64,000 nt of DNA, taken from NCBI GenBank assembly GCA_963676235.1, contig OY781044.1, forward strand, positions 744,001 to 808,000, in the 5' to 3' direction. Made by a program: the position numbers and the translations under genes. The notes below the pieces were generated by a model, which was given only the letters and a program-made list of their open reading frames with translations, was not told the DNA's origin and made no database searches. Shown here in pieces: positions 43,541 through 51,978 of the stretch (position 1 is its first letter; every line of letters begins with the position of its first letter). Source of the DNA: JALNYB01 sp963676235 (lineage in GTDB: Archaea; Thermoplasmatota; Thermoplasmata; Methanomassiliicoccales; Methanomethylophilaceae).

Positions 43541-44020
43541 TCAATTCGGTGCAATCCATTCGATTAGTTCTATTGCGCATCTTTTTATCTCTAAAATCAG
43601 TTCACCACCGTTATTAATAGGAACATTTCTATTTAGCGGAAGCTTGAGGATATAATCCACCTTGCTTGGCTTGTCGTTTAATATAAATGGAATTGGAATA
43701 TCCTTCAGCTCATTGTAGTATTGGCATTGTATCTTGCGATTGAGGCCCGATATCCACACTTCGAAACAAAAATTATTATGAACAAACACAACAACAACCT
43801 TTAAGCCTTGTTTTTTCAAATGTTCATCGGTGAATTGGAAATAAGAATAGTCCATAGCATTTTCTACGATATTACCAGAAAAAGTATACTCAGAAAATTC
43901 CTTTTCAAGCTCAATGCGTAGAAAGCGGAATAGTTTTATGAATTCCTGATAACCTTTTTGAAGTTCTGTCGTTTGAATAAGCGTCTTGTATATTTCTAGA
44001 AAATGTTGTTCAAAAATCAC
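43541..44020 (-). CDS. DUF7000-like protein
   Basis: A 159-residue soluble protein. The segment FSGNIVENAMDYSYFQFT, followed by KKQGLKVVVVFVHNNFCFEVWISGLNRKIQ, resembles DUF7000 proteins, which are common in Firmicutes and have no known role. The C-terminal helix ELILEIKRCAIELIEWI fits too. It lies in the island with no partner in the same frame and is probably acquired from gut bacteria. Confidence 0.65.
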   Translation of the reverse strand: MIFEQHFLEIYKTLIQTTELQKGYQEFIKLFRFLRIELEKEFSEYTFSGNIVENAMDYSYFQFTDEHLKKQGLKVVVVFVHNNFCFEVWISGLNRKIQCQYYNELKDIPIPFILNDKPSKVDYILKLPLNRNVPINNGGELILEIKRCAIELIEWIAPN

Positions 44021-44173
44021 TTATAAGACCCCCATTCCTTTGTGCAACATAACTTAAGATTGTATAATTTCACATTTCGAATAATGTTCGCAGAGCAATT
44101 GTGAGATTGGTCACTTTAGCACTGTACGCAAAGAAAAGATAAAAAATATTTGATTTAGAACTCAATAACATAG

Positions 44174-44839
44174 TCATTCGAAATCCAAAATAAACTTTGC
44201 ATAGTATATCATGAATTCAATATCTTTGCTACCTAATTTAGCACCGTAATAATGTTTGATTGAATTTATTTGTGATAACTTATTGAGCATTTCTAACGGA
44301 TCGGCATTTGCAACGGCCTTTATGTCTTCATAGCCACTGCCATAAATCATTTTGGCTGCGATTGCTCCAACGCCATTTATTCTTACAAGATTGCATAAAC
44401 AAAATAATTCATGGAATTCATCATTGTTTTTCATTATATTGGCAAAGTATGCATTCTGATCAGATTTTTGATACAACTTGTAAAAATCTTTTGATGTTTT
44501 GATACCCCCACTCGACATGAGAAATATGATTTCTTCTTTTATATCTGGAAAATCACATAGGTTTATTGATTTTTGTTCAAGACTCCCTATTTCTCTTTTG
44601 AGTATGGTCAAATAATTTATGGATATTCTTGTTTCGAGTGAATATGACGAAATCTTCTTTGCTGAAGATAAATTGGTTTTTAATACAGATAGGTCATCAA
44701 TACCAGAATCGATTATTTTTTTGAAATTTTTATCGATTTCTTTTAATAATATTTTACGGCCAGGTAACAAATTCTTATTCTTCAAAATCTCTCTGTATTT
44801 CAGAACAGATATTTGTTTCAAGTCGATCGTATATGACAT
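44174..44839 (-). CDS. DUF4332-like helix-hairpin-helix protein
   Basis: A 221-residue, mostly helical protein, rich in Lys and Ile and lower in GC than the housekeeping genes. The C-terminal part LCNLVRINGVGAIAAKMIYGSGY is a helix-hairpin-helix as in DUF4332, and KLGSKDIEFMIYYAKFIL follows. DUF4332-like proteins are widespread in gut bacteria and of unknown function; DNA contact is possible from the HhH. It stands alone in the island. Confidence 0.65.
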   Translation of the reverse strand: MSYTIDLKQISVLKYREILKNKNLLPGRKILLKEIDKNFKKIIDSGIDDLSVLKTNLSSAKKISSYSLETRISINYLTILKREIGSLEQKSINLCDFPDIKEEIIFLMSSGGIKTSKDFYKLYQKSDQNAYFANIMKNNDEFHELFCLCNLVRINGVGAIAAKMIYGSGYEDIKAVANADPLEMLNKLSQINSIKHYYGAKLGSKDIEFMIYYAKFILDFE

Positions 44840-45067
44840 ATATTGAAAATTCCCCTAATTTTCACACGCAATTCAAAAACTTAAACATATCTATGTTTGA
44901 ATTTTAATATTCCATTCGTCAAATGATACAATCATAATCGATGCATTTCTGTAAAATAAATTACCTATAATTCTCGGGTCGCAAAATCGCTGTAGAATTA
45001 AATTGCCCGGGAGTTATAGATAATAATAGTCAGAAATGGAATGATATACTTCAAATATTTCATTTTC

Positions 45068-45082
45068 AACCTGAGTTCGACA
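45068..45082 (+). repeat. left terminal inverted repeat of the IS
   Basis: AACCTGAGTTCGACA, perfect inverse of 46713-46727, 101 bp from the transposase stop. Confidence 0.85.
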
Positions 45083-45183
45083 CTCGATTCTAATTTTGGA
45101 AGAATTTGACACTTGAGCATCTGCTGATCACACTGCATTTTCCATCATGTTTTTCGTGTCGTTATCGGTCTTCCCCCGGGCTT

Positions 45184-46636
45184 TCAGCCTCCGGAAACAC
45201 CAGAAACGACCACCATATCCCTGAGAATGCGCGAATTGAGAGTCTCAAAGTTCGAATATATGCGTCTCGTCGCCTGCTTGCGGTCGTGAACATACGTAAC
45301 TATCAAATTCTGCAAAGAATCTATGATGAATCTCGTCGAACGCTTCCTCAGTTCAGGCATCTCATACCGCACCATCGAGACGATCACCTGGGCTAGAAAA
45401 CATAACAAAAGGGTACCTTTCACGCTGTTCTCCGACCATACGCGCATCGGTTTGAGGTCTATATGGTTCTTCAGCGAGTCCATGAGCTTTTCCACCGTAT
45501 CGCGTCTGCGGTAGATCGAGAACACATCCTTCGCTGTCAAATTCGAACTGCATTCGAGTTTGAAGAATCCCTCGCGATGGTTGGAAAGCTGTCCGCGGAC
45601 GTACTCGAAGCTGTCTACATTGTTGGATAATAGCTTGCCCTGGACGCCCACATTCAGCGATATCAGCGGATTCCTCAACTGCTTCACGACCGTCTTGGAT
45701 ATGCGCAGCGTTCCGTCCTTCTTTTTGCACATGACATCCTTGGCATCCTCCACACATCTCCACGAGTGGCCATCTGTCGCGATACAATTTCTCGGAATAG
45801 AACAGGTAGACCGTCCTCCCGGACGACTCGAACATCTTGCGTTGGCAGTAAACGTCGTCCTCATCGTCGACGCAGTACGCCTCGTCCTTGTCGAAACGGG
45901 ATATCCATGTGTCGTCGATGATATTCAGGCGCTTCCTGGTGATATACCTCATGTTCTTTTCCGTGATCTTGTCTAGCACCTGCTTGGCATCCCCTCCTGC
46001 ATCGAAAACGAACAATTAATCGTCGCGGAGGTCGCCGATGATATCGTTGACGATCTTCACAAACTGAATAGAATCGGATGCGTTCCCGCGATCCACGGAA
46101 AGATCGATCGGTATGTTGATCGGATCGCGGAGCTCGGCGGCGCCGAAATTAACTTGTCTGAGATCCGGCCGTTTGTCCCTGGAATAACCGAAATCGTACA
46201 ATCCCGTTCCCTTCGCATACACTGCTACGGACGTCGTATCGATGTTCACGTCGGTATGCTCCAGATCGTAAATCGAGAACAATCCCCTACGCAGATGCAC
46301 CAGCACCTCCGGCATGATCTCCCCGCAGCGTTCCACCGCGCGGTTGATCATCCTATGGCTCACCTCTCCCCGGATTCCCAACTCGTTCCTGACCTCCGGG
46401 GACTCCAGCCATCTTCCGCATCCCTCCACGGAGAAGTTCTCCGTCAGCCGATATGAAATGATGGCACATACCAATGGAAAAAGCGGATGCCCTCTGTTCT
46501 TGGAATCGTTGAAGACGCGGTCCGATCCCAATTTTCCAAGATATTCCCTCACGCAGGCGATGGTGCCAATCGGCAATGATTTATTCTCGTTCGGCTCTAG
46601 GACGAACGTCCTGAGTCGAAAGTGGTTTTTTGTCAC
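45184..46636 (-). pseudogene. IS1634-family DDE transposase, disrupted
   Basis: An IS4-superfamily, IS1634-type transposase of about 480 residues in three segments. The N-terminal part (46636-46019) has NIDTTSVAVYAKGTGLYDFG then RDKRPDLRQVNFG, with the first catalytic Asp. A TAA at 46018-46016 interrupts the frame just before FVFDAGGDAKQV, near the second catalytic Asp. A frameshift around 45730-45770 moves the frame to the C-terminal part, which has YRRRDTVEKLMDSLKNHIDL with the catalytic Glu. Without two corrections no active protein can be made, although the sequence is otherwise well preserved, so the damage is recent. Confidence 0.85.
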
Positions 46637-46712
46637 AACAGAACAGATTCACTCGGACACTTCTATTTTGCGTCCAGTCATCCGATGTCGATCGATCATT
46701 TGCATCAGGTCC

Positions 46713-46727
46713 TGTCGAACTCAGGTT
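46713..46727 (-). repeat. right terminal inverted repeat of the IS
   Basis: TGTCGAACTCAGGTT on the plus strand, the exact reverse complement of 45068-45082, 76 bp upstream of the transposase start. Confidence 0.85.
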
Positions 46728-46780
46728 AGAATATTTAAGTTCTCTTATTTCTGATGAAGAGGCAGGAGGATTGAGAGAGA

Positions 46781-47767
46781 ATGAAAGTTGCTCTATATGC
46801 TCGTGTCTCAACAGATGATAAAGACCAAAATTCGAAAACTCAACTAATTCATCTACGAAAATTTGCAGAGACGTTCAATCACAGAGTTTTTGCAGAATAT
46901 GTTGATGAAGGCAAATCTGCCAAGACCATCAAAGGAAGGACTGAACACATCAAGATGATGGAGGGCGTGGATGCCAACAGGTTTGATGCAGTTATTGCAT
47001 ACAAACTTGATAGATTCCATCGAAATACCTTCAATGCTATAGCCTTCGTGGATCACCTGCGCTTGAAAGATATTGCACTTATACTTACGTCACAAAACAT
47101 CGACACTTCAACAGCGATGGGAATGGCTATGATGCAGATCACAGCTATTTTTGCTGAACTCGAAAGTGCTAACACTTCTGAACGCTCTAGGTTAGGAACA
47201 GAAAGGACGAAAGCCGAAGGTAAGATCTGTAATAGACCTACAATTAAACTTTCAGATTACCAAATTAACAAGGCGAAACAGATCATTGATGTTTGTGTCA
47301 CATCCCCTCCGTACTGGGCAGTCAGGGATTATCACTCGGAGCCCGTAGTATGGGGCGGTTCCGACAGCTGCGACCACTCGTGGGAGGACTGCGGGCACAT
47401 CAAGAACAACCCTCAATCGGATCATGACGGCGGTCGCGGTTCAGAACTGTGGAGAAAAGAATCTGCAATGAATGCTGCGACCGGTCAATTCTGTAACAGA
47501 TGCGGTGCGTGGGAAGGACAGTTGGGGTTGGAACAGGATTACAATCTGTACATAGAGCACCTTATGATGATATTAGATGAAGTCCGGCGTGTATTGAAGC
47601 CTTCTGGCTCATGCTGGGTCAACATCGGAGATACGTACAATGGTTACAAAGTAGGTAAAACAGATAAGAAGGCCTCCAAAAATTACTTTCATCGAGTTTT
47701 ACGAAAAACTAAATATCAAGGCTTCCGAACAAATCACTTTGTCAAATCCCCTCTAGGTTTGCAATAG
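46781..47767 (+). pseudogene. serine recombinase N-terminus fused in frame to a DNA methyltransferase fragment
   Basis: Residues 1 to about 169 are a resolvase-type catalytic domain: LYARVSTDDKDQ with nucleophile Ser10, YKLDRFHRN, and the long dimer helix AELESANTSERSRLGTERTK. It then changes, near 47285-47296, into a beta-class DNA methyltransferase lacking its start: VCVTSPPYWAVRDYHSE (motif IV), a zinc-like CNRCG, and LKPSGSCWVNIGDTY. The recombinase thus lacks its DNA-binding domain. The methyltransferase frame is lost at about 47750, so the product ends early at TAG (47765-47767). Probably a deletion joint between two genes. Confidence 0.75.
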
Positions 47768-48338
47768 CAATGACTGACAACGGATGGATATTGCGCAATG
47801 AGATAATATGGCATAAACCTAATGTGATGCCCGCATCAGTTACGGATAGGTCTACAGTTGATTTTGAGAAGTTCTTCTTCTTCACTAAGAACCCAACCAA
47901 CTACTACTTTAAGCAACAATTGGAGTCTGTCAAAGAAATATCGTTGAATAGGGCCAAGTATGGATGTCGTACTAAAAAAGGAAATCTCGGATGGCAATCA
48001 TCCGTTGGAATTGATTTTGGAGTGATGGGTGAACGCTTTGTCGATCCCAAAGGCAGAATATGCGCACAATATGGGAAATTTCGACAAGTTCCAATAAATT
48101 ATCGCACGTTGCGATGTTTCCCAAATCTCTAATAGATCGCCCGATAAAATCATGCTGTCCTCCCGGAGGTGTCGTGTTAGATCCGTTCTACGGTTCCGGT
48201 ACGACTCTTGAGTACTGCCGCAAGCACGATATCAATGCCACAGGGATAGAGATCAATCCGGAATACAAGGATTTGATTTCCAAAAGGGCGATGCTGGAAA
48301 TAGAGAAGTTAGATAGTTTTTTGGAGGTCTCGAAATGA
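47768..48338 (+). pseudogene. DNA methyltransferase, C-terminal remnant with frameshifts
   Basis: Continuation of the methyltransferase. The part RFAIAMTDNGWILRNEIIWHKP resumes about 47752 in a different frame, reads through FEKFFFFTKNPTNYY, then loses frame near 48105. The last part, in a third frame, is HVAMFPKSLIDRPIKSCCPPG then LDPFYGSGTTLEYC, the SAM-binding motif I, ending at 48338. Motif IV before motif I gives the beta class (N6-adenine or N4-cytosine). Both breaks look like small deletions in otherwise conserved sequence. No restriction endonuclease gene is recognisable, so it may have been an orphan or phage-type enzyme. Confidence 0.75.
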
Positions 48339-48406
48339 AGGAGGATTCTTTATGACTCTGGTTAAAATGATTCCCTTTTTGGCCACTTTTTAATGGAGGA
48401 ATTAGA

Positions 48407-49123
48407 ATGAAATCCGATCTAGATGGTATGACTGCAGTTCTTTACTCCAGGGTTTCTACAGATGATAAAGATCAAACCACAGAATCACAGATCCGTGAAA
48501 TGAAAAGATGGTGCGAAGATAAAGGTGTCAAGGTCATATGGATCTATTCAGAACAAATATCAGGCAAGGATCTAGAAAGGCCTGAGTATGATCGTATGAT
48601 GGGCAGGATTATGAGGGGAGGATCCCATATCCTGTTATGTTGGAGTGAATCAAGACTTACTAGGAATACTACAAATCTAAAAGACATTGAGTCACAGATA
48701 GCTCCATATGGTACAAGGATCAGATTCGTTACTAATAACGTAGAACCTGAAACTGCAGGTGATGTTATCAGTTACATTGGTGTTTGGCAAGCTCAAGAAG
48801 AAAGAGCTAAACTATCTATGAACACAAAGAATGGAATGCTTAATAGGAAGTTGCAAGGGATTCATTGTGGCAGACCTTTAGCTATAGTGTTTTCACACAG
48901 AGTTGAAGAGAACAAAGCCAGAATAAAGTTAGATGGAAAACAAAAGATAAAGATCGTATCCTTAGATACTGTAATGCAAAATGCACAACTAGGTTATTCT
49001 GTAGAGAAGACATCAAAGATCATTGGTGTTTCTGCTACAAGTTTGAAAGAAGCTTTAGAACAAGAAGATAAGCTCAAAGAATACAGAGAGATCTTCAAGA
49101 AGATCAAATACGGTCATTTTTAA
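48407..49123 (+). CDS. small serine recombinase (resolvase/invertase family)
   Basis: A 238-residue serine recombinase. The catalytic domain has LYSRVSTDDKDQTTESQI (nucleophile Ser17), GKDLERPEYDRMMGRI and WSESRLTRN with the conserved arginines, and the long helix QAQEERAKLSMNTKNGM. A C-terminal helix-turn-helix (YSVEKTSKIIGVSATSLKEAL) completes it. It has GGAGGAAT before the ATG. It is the only intact recombinase in the island and could have moved it or inverted a segment. It resembles the truncated recombinase at 46781. Confidence 0.85.
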   Translation: MKSDLDGMTAVLYSRVSTDDKDQTTESQIREMKRWCEDKGVKVIWIYSEQISGKDLERPEYDRMMGRIMRGGSHILLCWSESRLTRNTTNLKDIESQIAPYGTRIRFVTNNVEPETAGDVISYIGVWQAQEERAKLSMNTKNGMLNRKLQGIHCGRPLAIVFSHRVEENKARIKLDGKQKIKIVSLDTVMQNAQLGYSVEKTSKIIGVSATSLKEALEQEDKLKEYREIFKKIKYGHF

Positions 49124-49364
49124 TGTGGTGAATTTGATCTTATGGATCGAAGGTGTTACCTTAAAGGATAATACCAAATCAAAAAATGTTAGTTGTAGAG
49201 TTTACAGTTGTCAAATTATTTCCATATTGTTAGTAATACAAATACAAAAAACGGTATTATTTGACATTGATGTCCATCCAACTTCAAAAATGATTAAATA
49301 CTCTCCCCTCCCTAAATTCCAGTCAAGTCGTATATCGTACAAGATTATGTGATTATAGGAAAAA

Positions 49365-49661
49365 ATGAATACAAATGTAAATATGTATGAAATGAGAATG
49401 CCAAAGAACTATGCAAGTCTCTCAGATGATGAGATGGAATATTGTGGAACTGGATCTTATTTTGATAAATTCTTAAGAACTGCGTCTGCAGTATTAGGAA
49501 TTTCTGGTGGTTTATTAGTAGCAACTGCTGGATGCGCCGTTGCAGTAGTAACGGGATTTTCTGGTGTAGGTATGTTTGCAGGAGCTACGATCGCTACATT
49601 TGGCGTATATCAAACGGTCGAAAATTCTAAAGCATTAGTAAATACTTGGACAAAAGACTGA
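49365..49661 (+). CDS. bacteriocin-precursor-like peptide with EM-type double-glycine leader
   Basis: A 98-residue peptide. The N-terminal part has LSDDEMEYCGTG (residues 19-30), close to the L-S-x-x-E-M-x-x-x-G-G leader that precedes cleavage by peptidase-containing ABC transporters in Firmicutes bacteriocins, but with GTG in place of GG. The rest is a Gly/Ala/Val-rich membrane-active-looking segment (GISGGLLVATAGCAVAVVTG) and a short charged end. AGGA lies 5 nt before the ATG. It sits 10 bp before a small membrane protein. No processing transporter is in the window. Function is inferred from shape. Confidence 0.55.
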   Translation: MNTNVNMYEMRMPKNYASLSDDEMEYCGTGSYFDKFLRTASAVLGISGGLLVATAGCAVAVVTGFSGVGMFAGATIATFGVYQTVENSKALVNTWTKD

Positions 49662-49671
49662 GGAATAGCAC

Positions 49672-50058
49672 ATGGATAGTAAATTTGTGAGATTTTTCAT
49701 TTCGTTCATTTTCTTCATGTCACTTATAATCGGAGGTATACTATTATGTCAAGGAATTCTGTTGCTTGATGATAATTCGATTGTAAATAATCAATTGATA
49801 GGCATCGTTACAATATTCATTGGATTCATTATGTTATTCTCTGGATTAGGTGTACGCTACGGAAAAGGCACTCCTTTGAAAAATGTATTTATTATATCCA
49901 TTGCGTCAATTATTTGGGCTTTAGTTTTATATTACGAAAATTATGCCGAATATACTAGTTTAATTTTCTTTGGATCTGTGATGATATTGGTAATATCATA
50001 CATGAACATGAAAATAATCAATTATCAAAAGAAACAGTCTGATATTGATTTCGATTAA
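49672..50058 (+). CDS. small membrane protein, candidate immunity protein
   Basis: A 128-residue protein with four hydrophobic helices, starting MDSKFVRFFISFIFFMSLII and ending in a polar KKQSDIDFD tail. No family is recognised. The size, four-helix shape and position directly after the bacteriocin-like gene are those of class II bacteriocin immunity proteins, which is the reason for the guess. The coding sequence is AT-rich, like the other island genes. Confidence 0.55.
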   Translation: MDSKFVRFFISFIFFMSLIIGGILLCQGILLLDDNSIVNNQLIGIVTIFIGFIMLFSGLGVRYGKGTPLKNVFIISIASIIWALVLYYENYAEYTSLIFFGSVMILVISYMNMKIINYQKKQSDIDFD

Positions 50059-50518
50059 ACGATTTCTCTTAAAGTGGTCTCTTGTTTCTTTGATTGGAAA
50101 CAAATGTAACCGCTTAAGACAGTTACTAAAAAGAGTGCAGATGCTGCAGGAAATTATCTCGCAGGAGTAGGGTTCGATGCAGGATCTGGAATTGAATTTT
50201 TACGAAAATCTTAAGGGCCACAGGGGCGGATCCTTTCATTTCGGTTGATATGAAGAATCTGTTCGCCATATTCGTGCAGTTTCGTCATAGTGATGTCTTG
50301 ATCTTATAGTGTTATTACGCGGGCATTCAAAGGAATGTCCATAGATAATTGGGTGATGCATACAAACAGATCTTGATACCAGATGATCATTGATATGGGT
50401 TTTTACAAAGTATCAGTGTAACGGATCGATCGATTCCATGGAAACTTCGATATTATAGATTAGTCCGAGAAAGAACGCGGTGTTCCCGCTTTTTTGTTGA
50501 ACATCTCTGGAATCACCA
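50059..50518. other. island right end, no intact gene
   Basis: A 460-bp stretch without a convincing gene. At about 50118-50210 a plus-strand frame without a start reads TVTKKSADAAGNYLAGVGF and continues to a stop, and may be the remnant of another small peptide gene. At 50477-50495 GCGG and CCGC flank TGTTC and are followed by six T, a possible plus-strand terminator. The rest looks like decayed, non-coding sequence up to the tRNA-Lys. Confidence 0.5.
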
Positions 50519-50538
50519 GCGGGCTTGAAGGGATTCGA
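50519..50538 (+). repeat. right attachment repeat within tRNA-Lys
   Basis: GCGGGCTTGAAGGGATTCGA, identical to 42448-42467; on the minus strand it is the 3' T-arm strand, acceptor strand and discriminator base of tRNA-Lys. Confidence 0.85.
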
Positions 50539-50593
50539 ACCCTTGGCCGCTCGATTAAGAGTCGAGCGCTCTACCTAGCTGAGCTACAAGCCC
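50520..50593 (-). tRNA. trnK: tRNA-Lys (CUU anticodon)
   Basis: The minus strand folds into a full cloverleaf: acceptor GGGCTTG with CAAGCCC, D arm GCTC..GAGC, anticodon stem CTCGA with TCGAG enclosing CTCTTAA (anticodon CTT), and T arm AAGGG-TTCGAAT-CCCTT. The discriminator is G and CCA is not encoded. No intron. A TATA-like TTTTATTAATAAG lies upstream of the 5' end. The 3' end serves as integration site of the island. Confidence 0.95.
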
Positions 50594-50714
50594 TGTCTTG
50601 ATCTGCTTATTGCATCCTTATTAATAAAACTGTCTGTATTCGGCGCATCCAAAAAAGTCTCATTTCTTTCGGGTTGTATCCAAATTAATATATTGGCATG
50701 CTTACATTCAGAAC

Positions 50715-51200
50715 ATGATGAAGGCACTTAGGGTTAGGGACTTAATGACCACACAGGTCGTTACGGTAAGGCCGACAGATACACTTAGGCAGGCAACTAT
50801 CAAGTTCGCCGTTGACAATATAACAGGGGCGCCGGTAGTTGACAACAGGAATCATATCGTTGGTATGATCACAGAGAATGATGTTCTAGAGTTGATCCTA
50901 AAGTATCAGGAGAAGTTACAGTCAGATACGACATTTCACAATCTATTGGCAATTCCGATGGATGGAGAGATAGCCGATGAGAAGGTTGCACAGGCCAATA
51001 AGGCGATCTCCGATATGACTGTAGAGACTATAATGACCAGAAGTATCCTGACCACCACTCCTGATGCAGAGATAGTTGAGGCTTTGAAAGTAATGATGAA
51101 GCTCAATGTCAATCGTATTCCAGTGTTGGAACAGGGTGTTTTGGTAGGAACTATCTCGAGATCCGATATAATCTTCTATATCTATAAGAAAAAGGTCTGA
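50715..51200 (+). CDS. CBS-domain pair protein
   Basis: A 161-residue protein made of two CBS motifs: VRDLMTTQVVTVRPTDTL..GAPVVDNRNHIVGMITENDVL and TVETIMTRSILTTTPDAEI..RIPVLEQGVLVGTISRSDII. Such stand-alone Bateman modules bind adenosyl ligands and regulate partners. An alternative ATG is at 50718. The MBL-fold gene follows after 16 bp, probably in one transcript. First gene after the tRNA. Confidence 0.9.
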   Translation: MMKALRVRDLMTTQVVTVRPTDTLRQATIKFAVDNITGAPVVDNRNHIVGMITENDVLELILKYQEKLQSDTTFHNLLAIPMDGEIADEKVAQANKAISDMTVETIMTRSILTTTPDAEIVEALKVMMKLNVNRIPVLEQGVLVGTISRSDIIFYIYKKKV

Positions 51201-51216
51201 TAAGAGGATCTTATTT

Positions 51217-51978
51217 ATGTTTGAAGTACACGTTCTGGCCAGCGGGAGCGACGGGAATTGTACGGTGATAGAATTCGATGATGAAGCGGTCATGATTGAT
51301 GCGGGCATAAGCTGTCGTAGGATTCAGGGGTTCATGGATCAGGAAGGTTATGACCGCAAGAATTTGAAAGCATTGCTCATAACACATGAACATTCAGATC
51401 ATATTGCTGGTGCAGGTGCAACGGCGAGGAAAATGGATATTCCCATTTATTGCAACCGCCCTACCTATTATGCAAGCAATTTTGGCAATGTTCAGTACAA
51501 TGAAATCAAGACGATGAATTCTTTCATGATCGGAGGAATAAATATCACACCTTTGCCCACTTCGCACAATGCTGTTGAACCTAACGCCTTCCTTGTCGAA
51601 GAAGATGGCAAAAAGGTACTTTTGGCTACTGATACAGGCGTTCTAACATTTCAGGTCGAACAGGCATTAGCCGAGTCTAATATTGCCGTTATCGAATCAA
51701 ATTACGATAAGAAAATGTTGGCTGAGGGTCCTTATCCTATTTATCTTAAGAAATTGATCGGAAGCGATCACGGACATCTTTCCAATGTGGATTGCGCCCT
51801 CGCTATAAAACGTACAATGGATGAGAAGAGGAAGATATTCTTAGCTCATTTGAGTAAAACGAATAATACTCCAGACATAGCAAGAGAAGCGGTATCAGAG
51901 ATAACCGGAATAAAGCGCTTAAATATCGATTGTTTGGAGTTTCCAGGCGATACAAGGACCCTCAAGCTGAAGGGTTGA
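51217..51978 (+). CDS. MBL-fold metal-dependent hydrolase, YycJ/WalJ-like
   Basis: A 253-residue metallo-beta-lactamase-fold protein. VHVLASGSDGNCTVIE and the metal motif THEHSDHIAGAG (HxHxDH) define the YycJ/WalJ group. Further metal ligands are in PTSHNAVEP, ATDTG and SDHGHLSN. Family members are exonuclease-like and act in DNA repair in bacteria; the archaeal substrate is unknown. The 3' end overlaps the GINS gene on the opposite strand by 17 bp. Confidence 0.9.
   Translation: MFEVHVLASGSDGNCTVIEFDDEAVMIDAGISCRRIQGFMDQEGYDRKNLKALLITHEHSDHIAGAGATARKMDIPIYCNRPTYYASNFGNVQYNEIKTMNSFMIGGINITPLPTSHNAVEPNAFLVEEDGKKVLLATDTGVLTFQVEQALAESNIAVIESNYDKKMLAEGPYPIYLKKLIGSDHGHLSNVDCALAIKRTMDEKRKIFLAHLSKTNNTPDIAREAVSEITGIKRLNIDCLEFPGDTRTLKLKG

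Larger units (their letters stand above)
45068..46727. mobile_element. IS1634-like insertion sequence with 15-bp inverted repeats
   Basis: A 1660-bp element bounded by perfect 15-bp terminal inverted repeats (AACCTGAGTTCGACA at 45068-45082, its reverse complement at 46713-46727). It contains a single transposase gene on the minus strand that is broken by an in-frame stop and a frameshift. No clear target-site duplication was found next to the repeats. The GC content looks higher than in the surrounding island genes, consistent with a separate origin. Confidence 0.85.
42448..50538. mobile_element. integrated genomic island bounded by a tRNA-Lys 3' end repeat
   Basis: About 8.1 kb between two copies of GCGGGCTTGAAGGGATTCGA (42448-42467 and 50519-50538). 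The right copy is the 3' end of the tRNA-Lys(CUU) gene, and the left copy is an isolated fragment, the arrangement left by integration into a tRNA 3' end. Contents are accessory and partly decayed: transposase remnants, an IS, serine recombinases, a broken DNA methyltransferase, and a bacteriocin-like pair. No tyrosine integrase, the usual enzyme for tRNA sites, is seen, so the element may be a decayed remnant. Confidence 0.75.

Noticed and set aside
49125..49352. A 75-codon frame directly after the serine recombinase
   Set aside because: No Shine-Dalgarno, atypical composition and no recognisable feature; the real gene starts at 49365.
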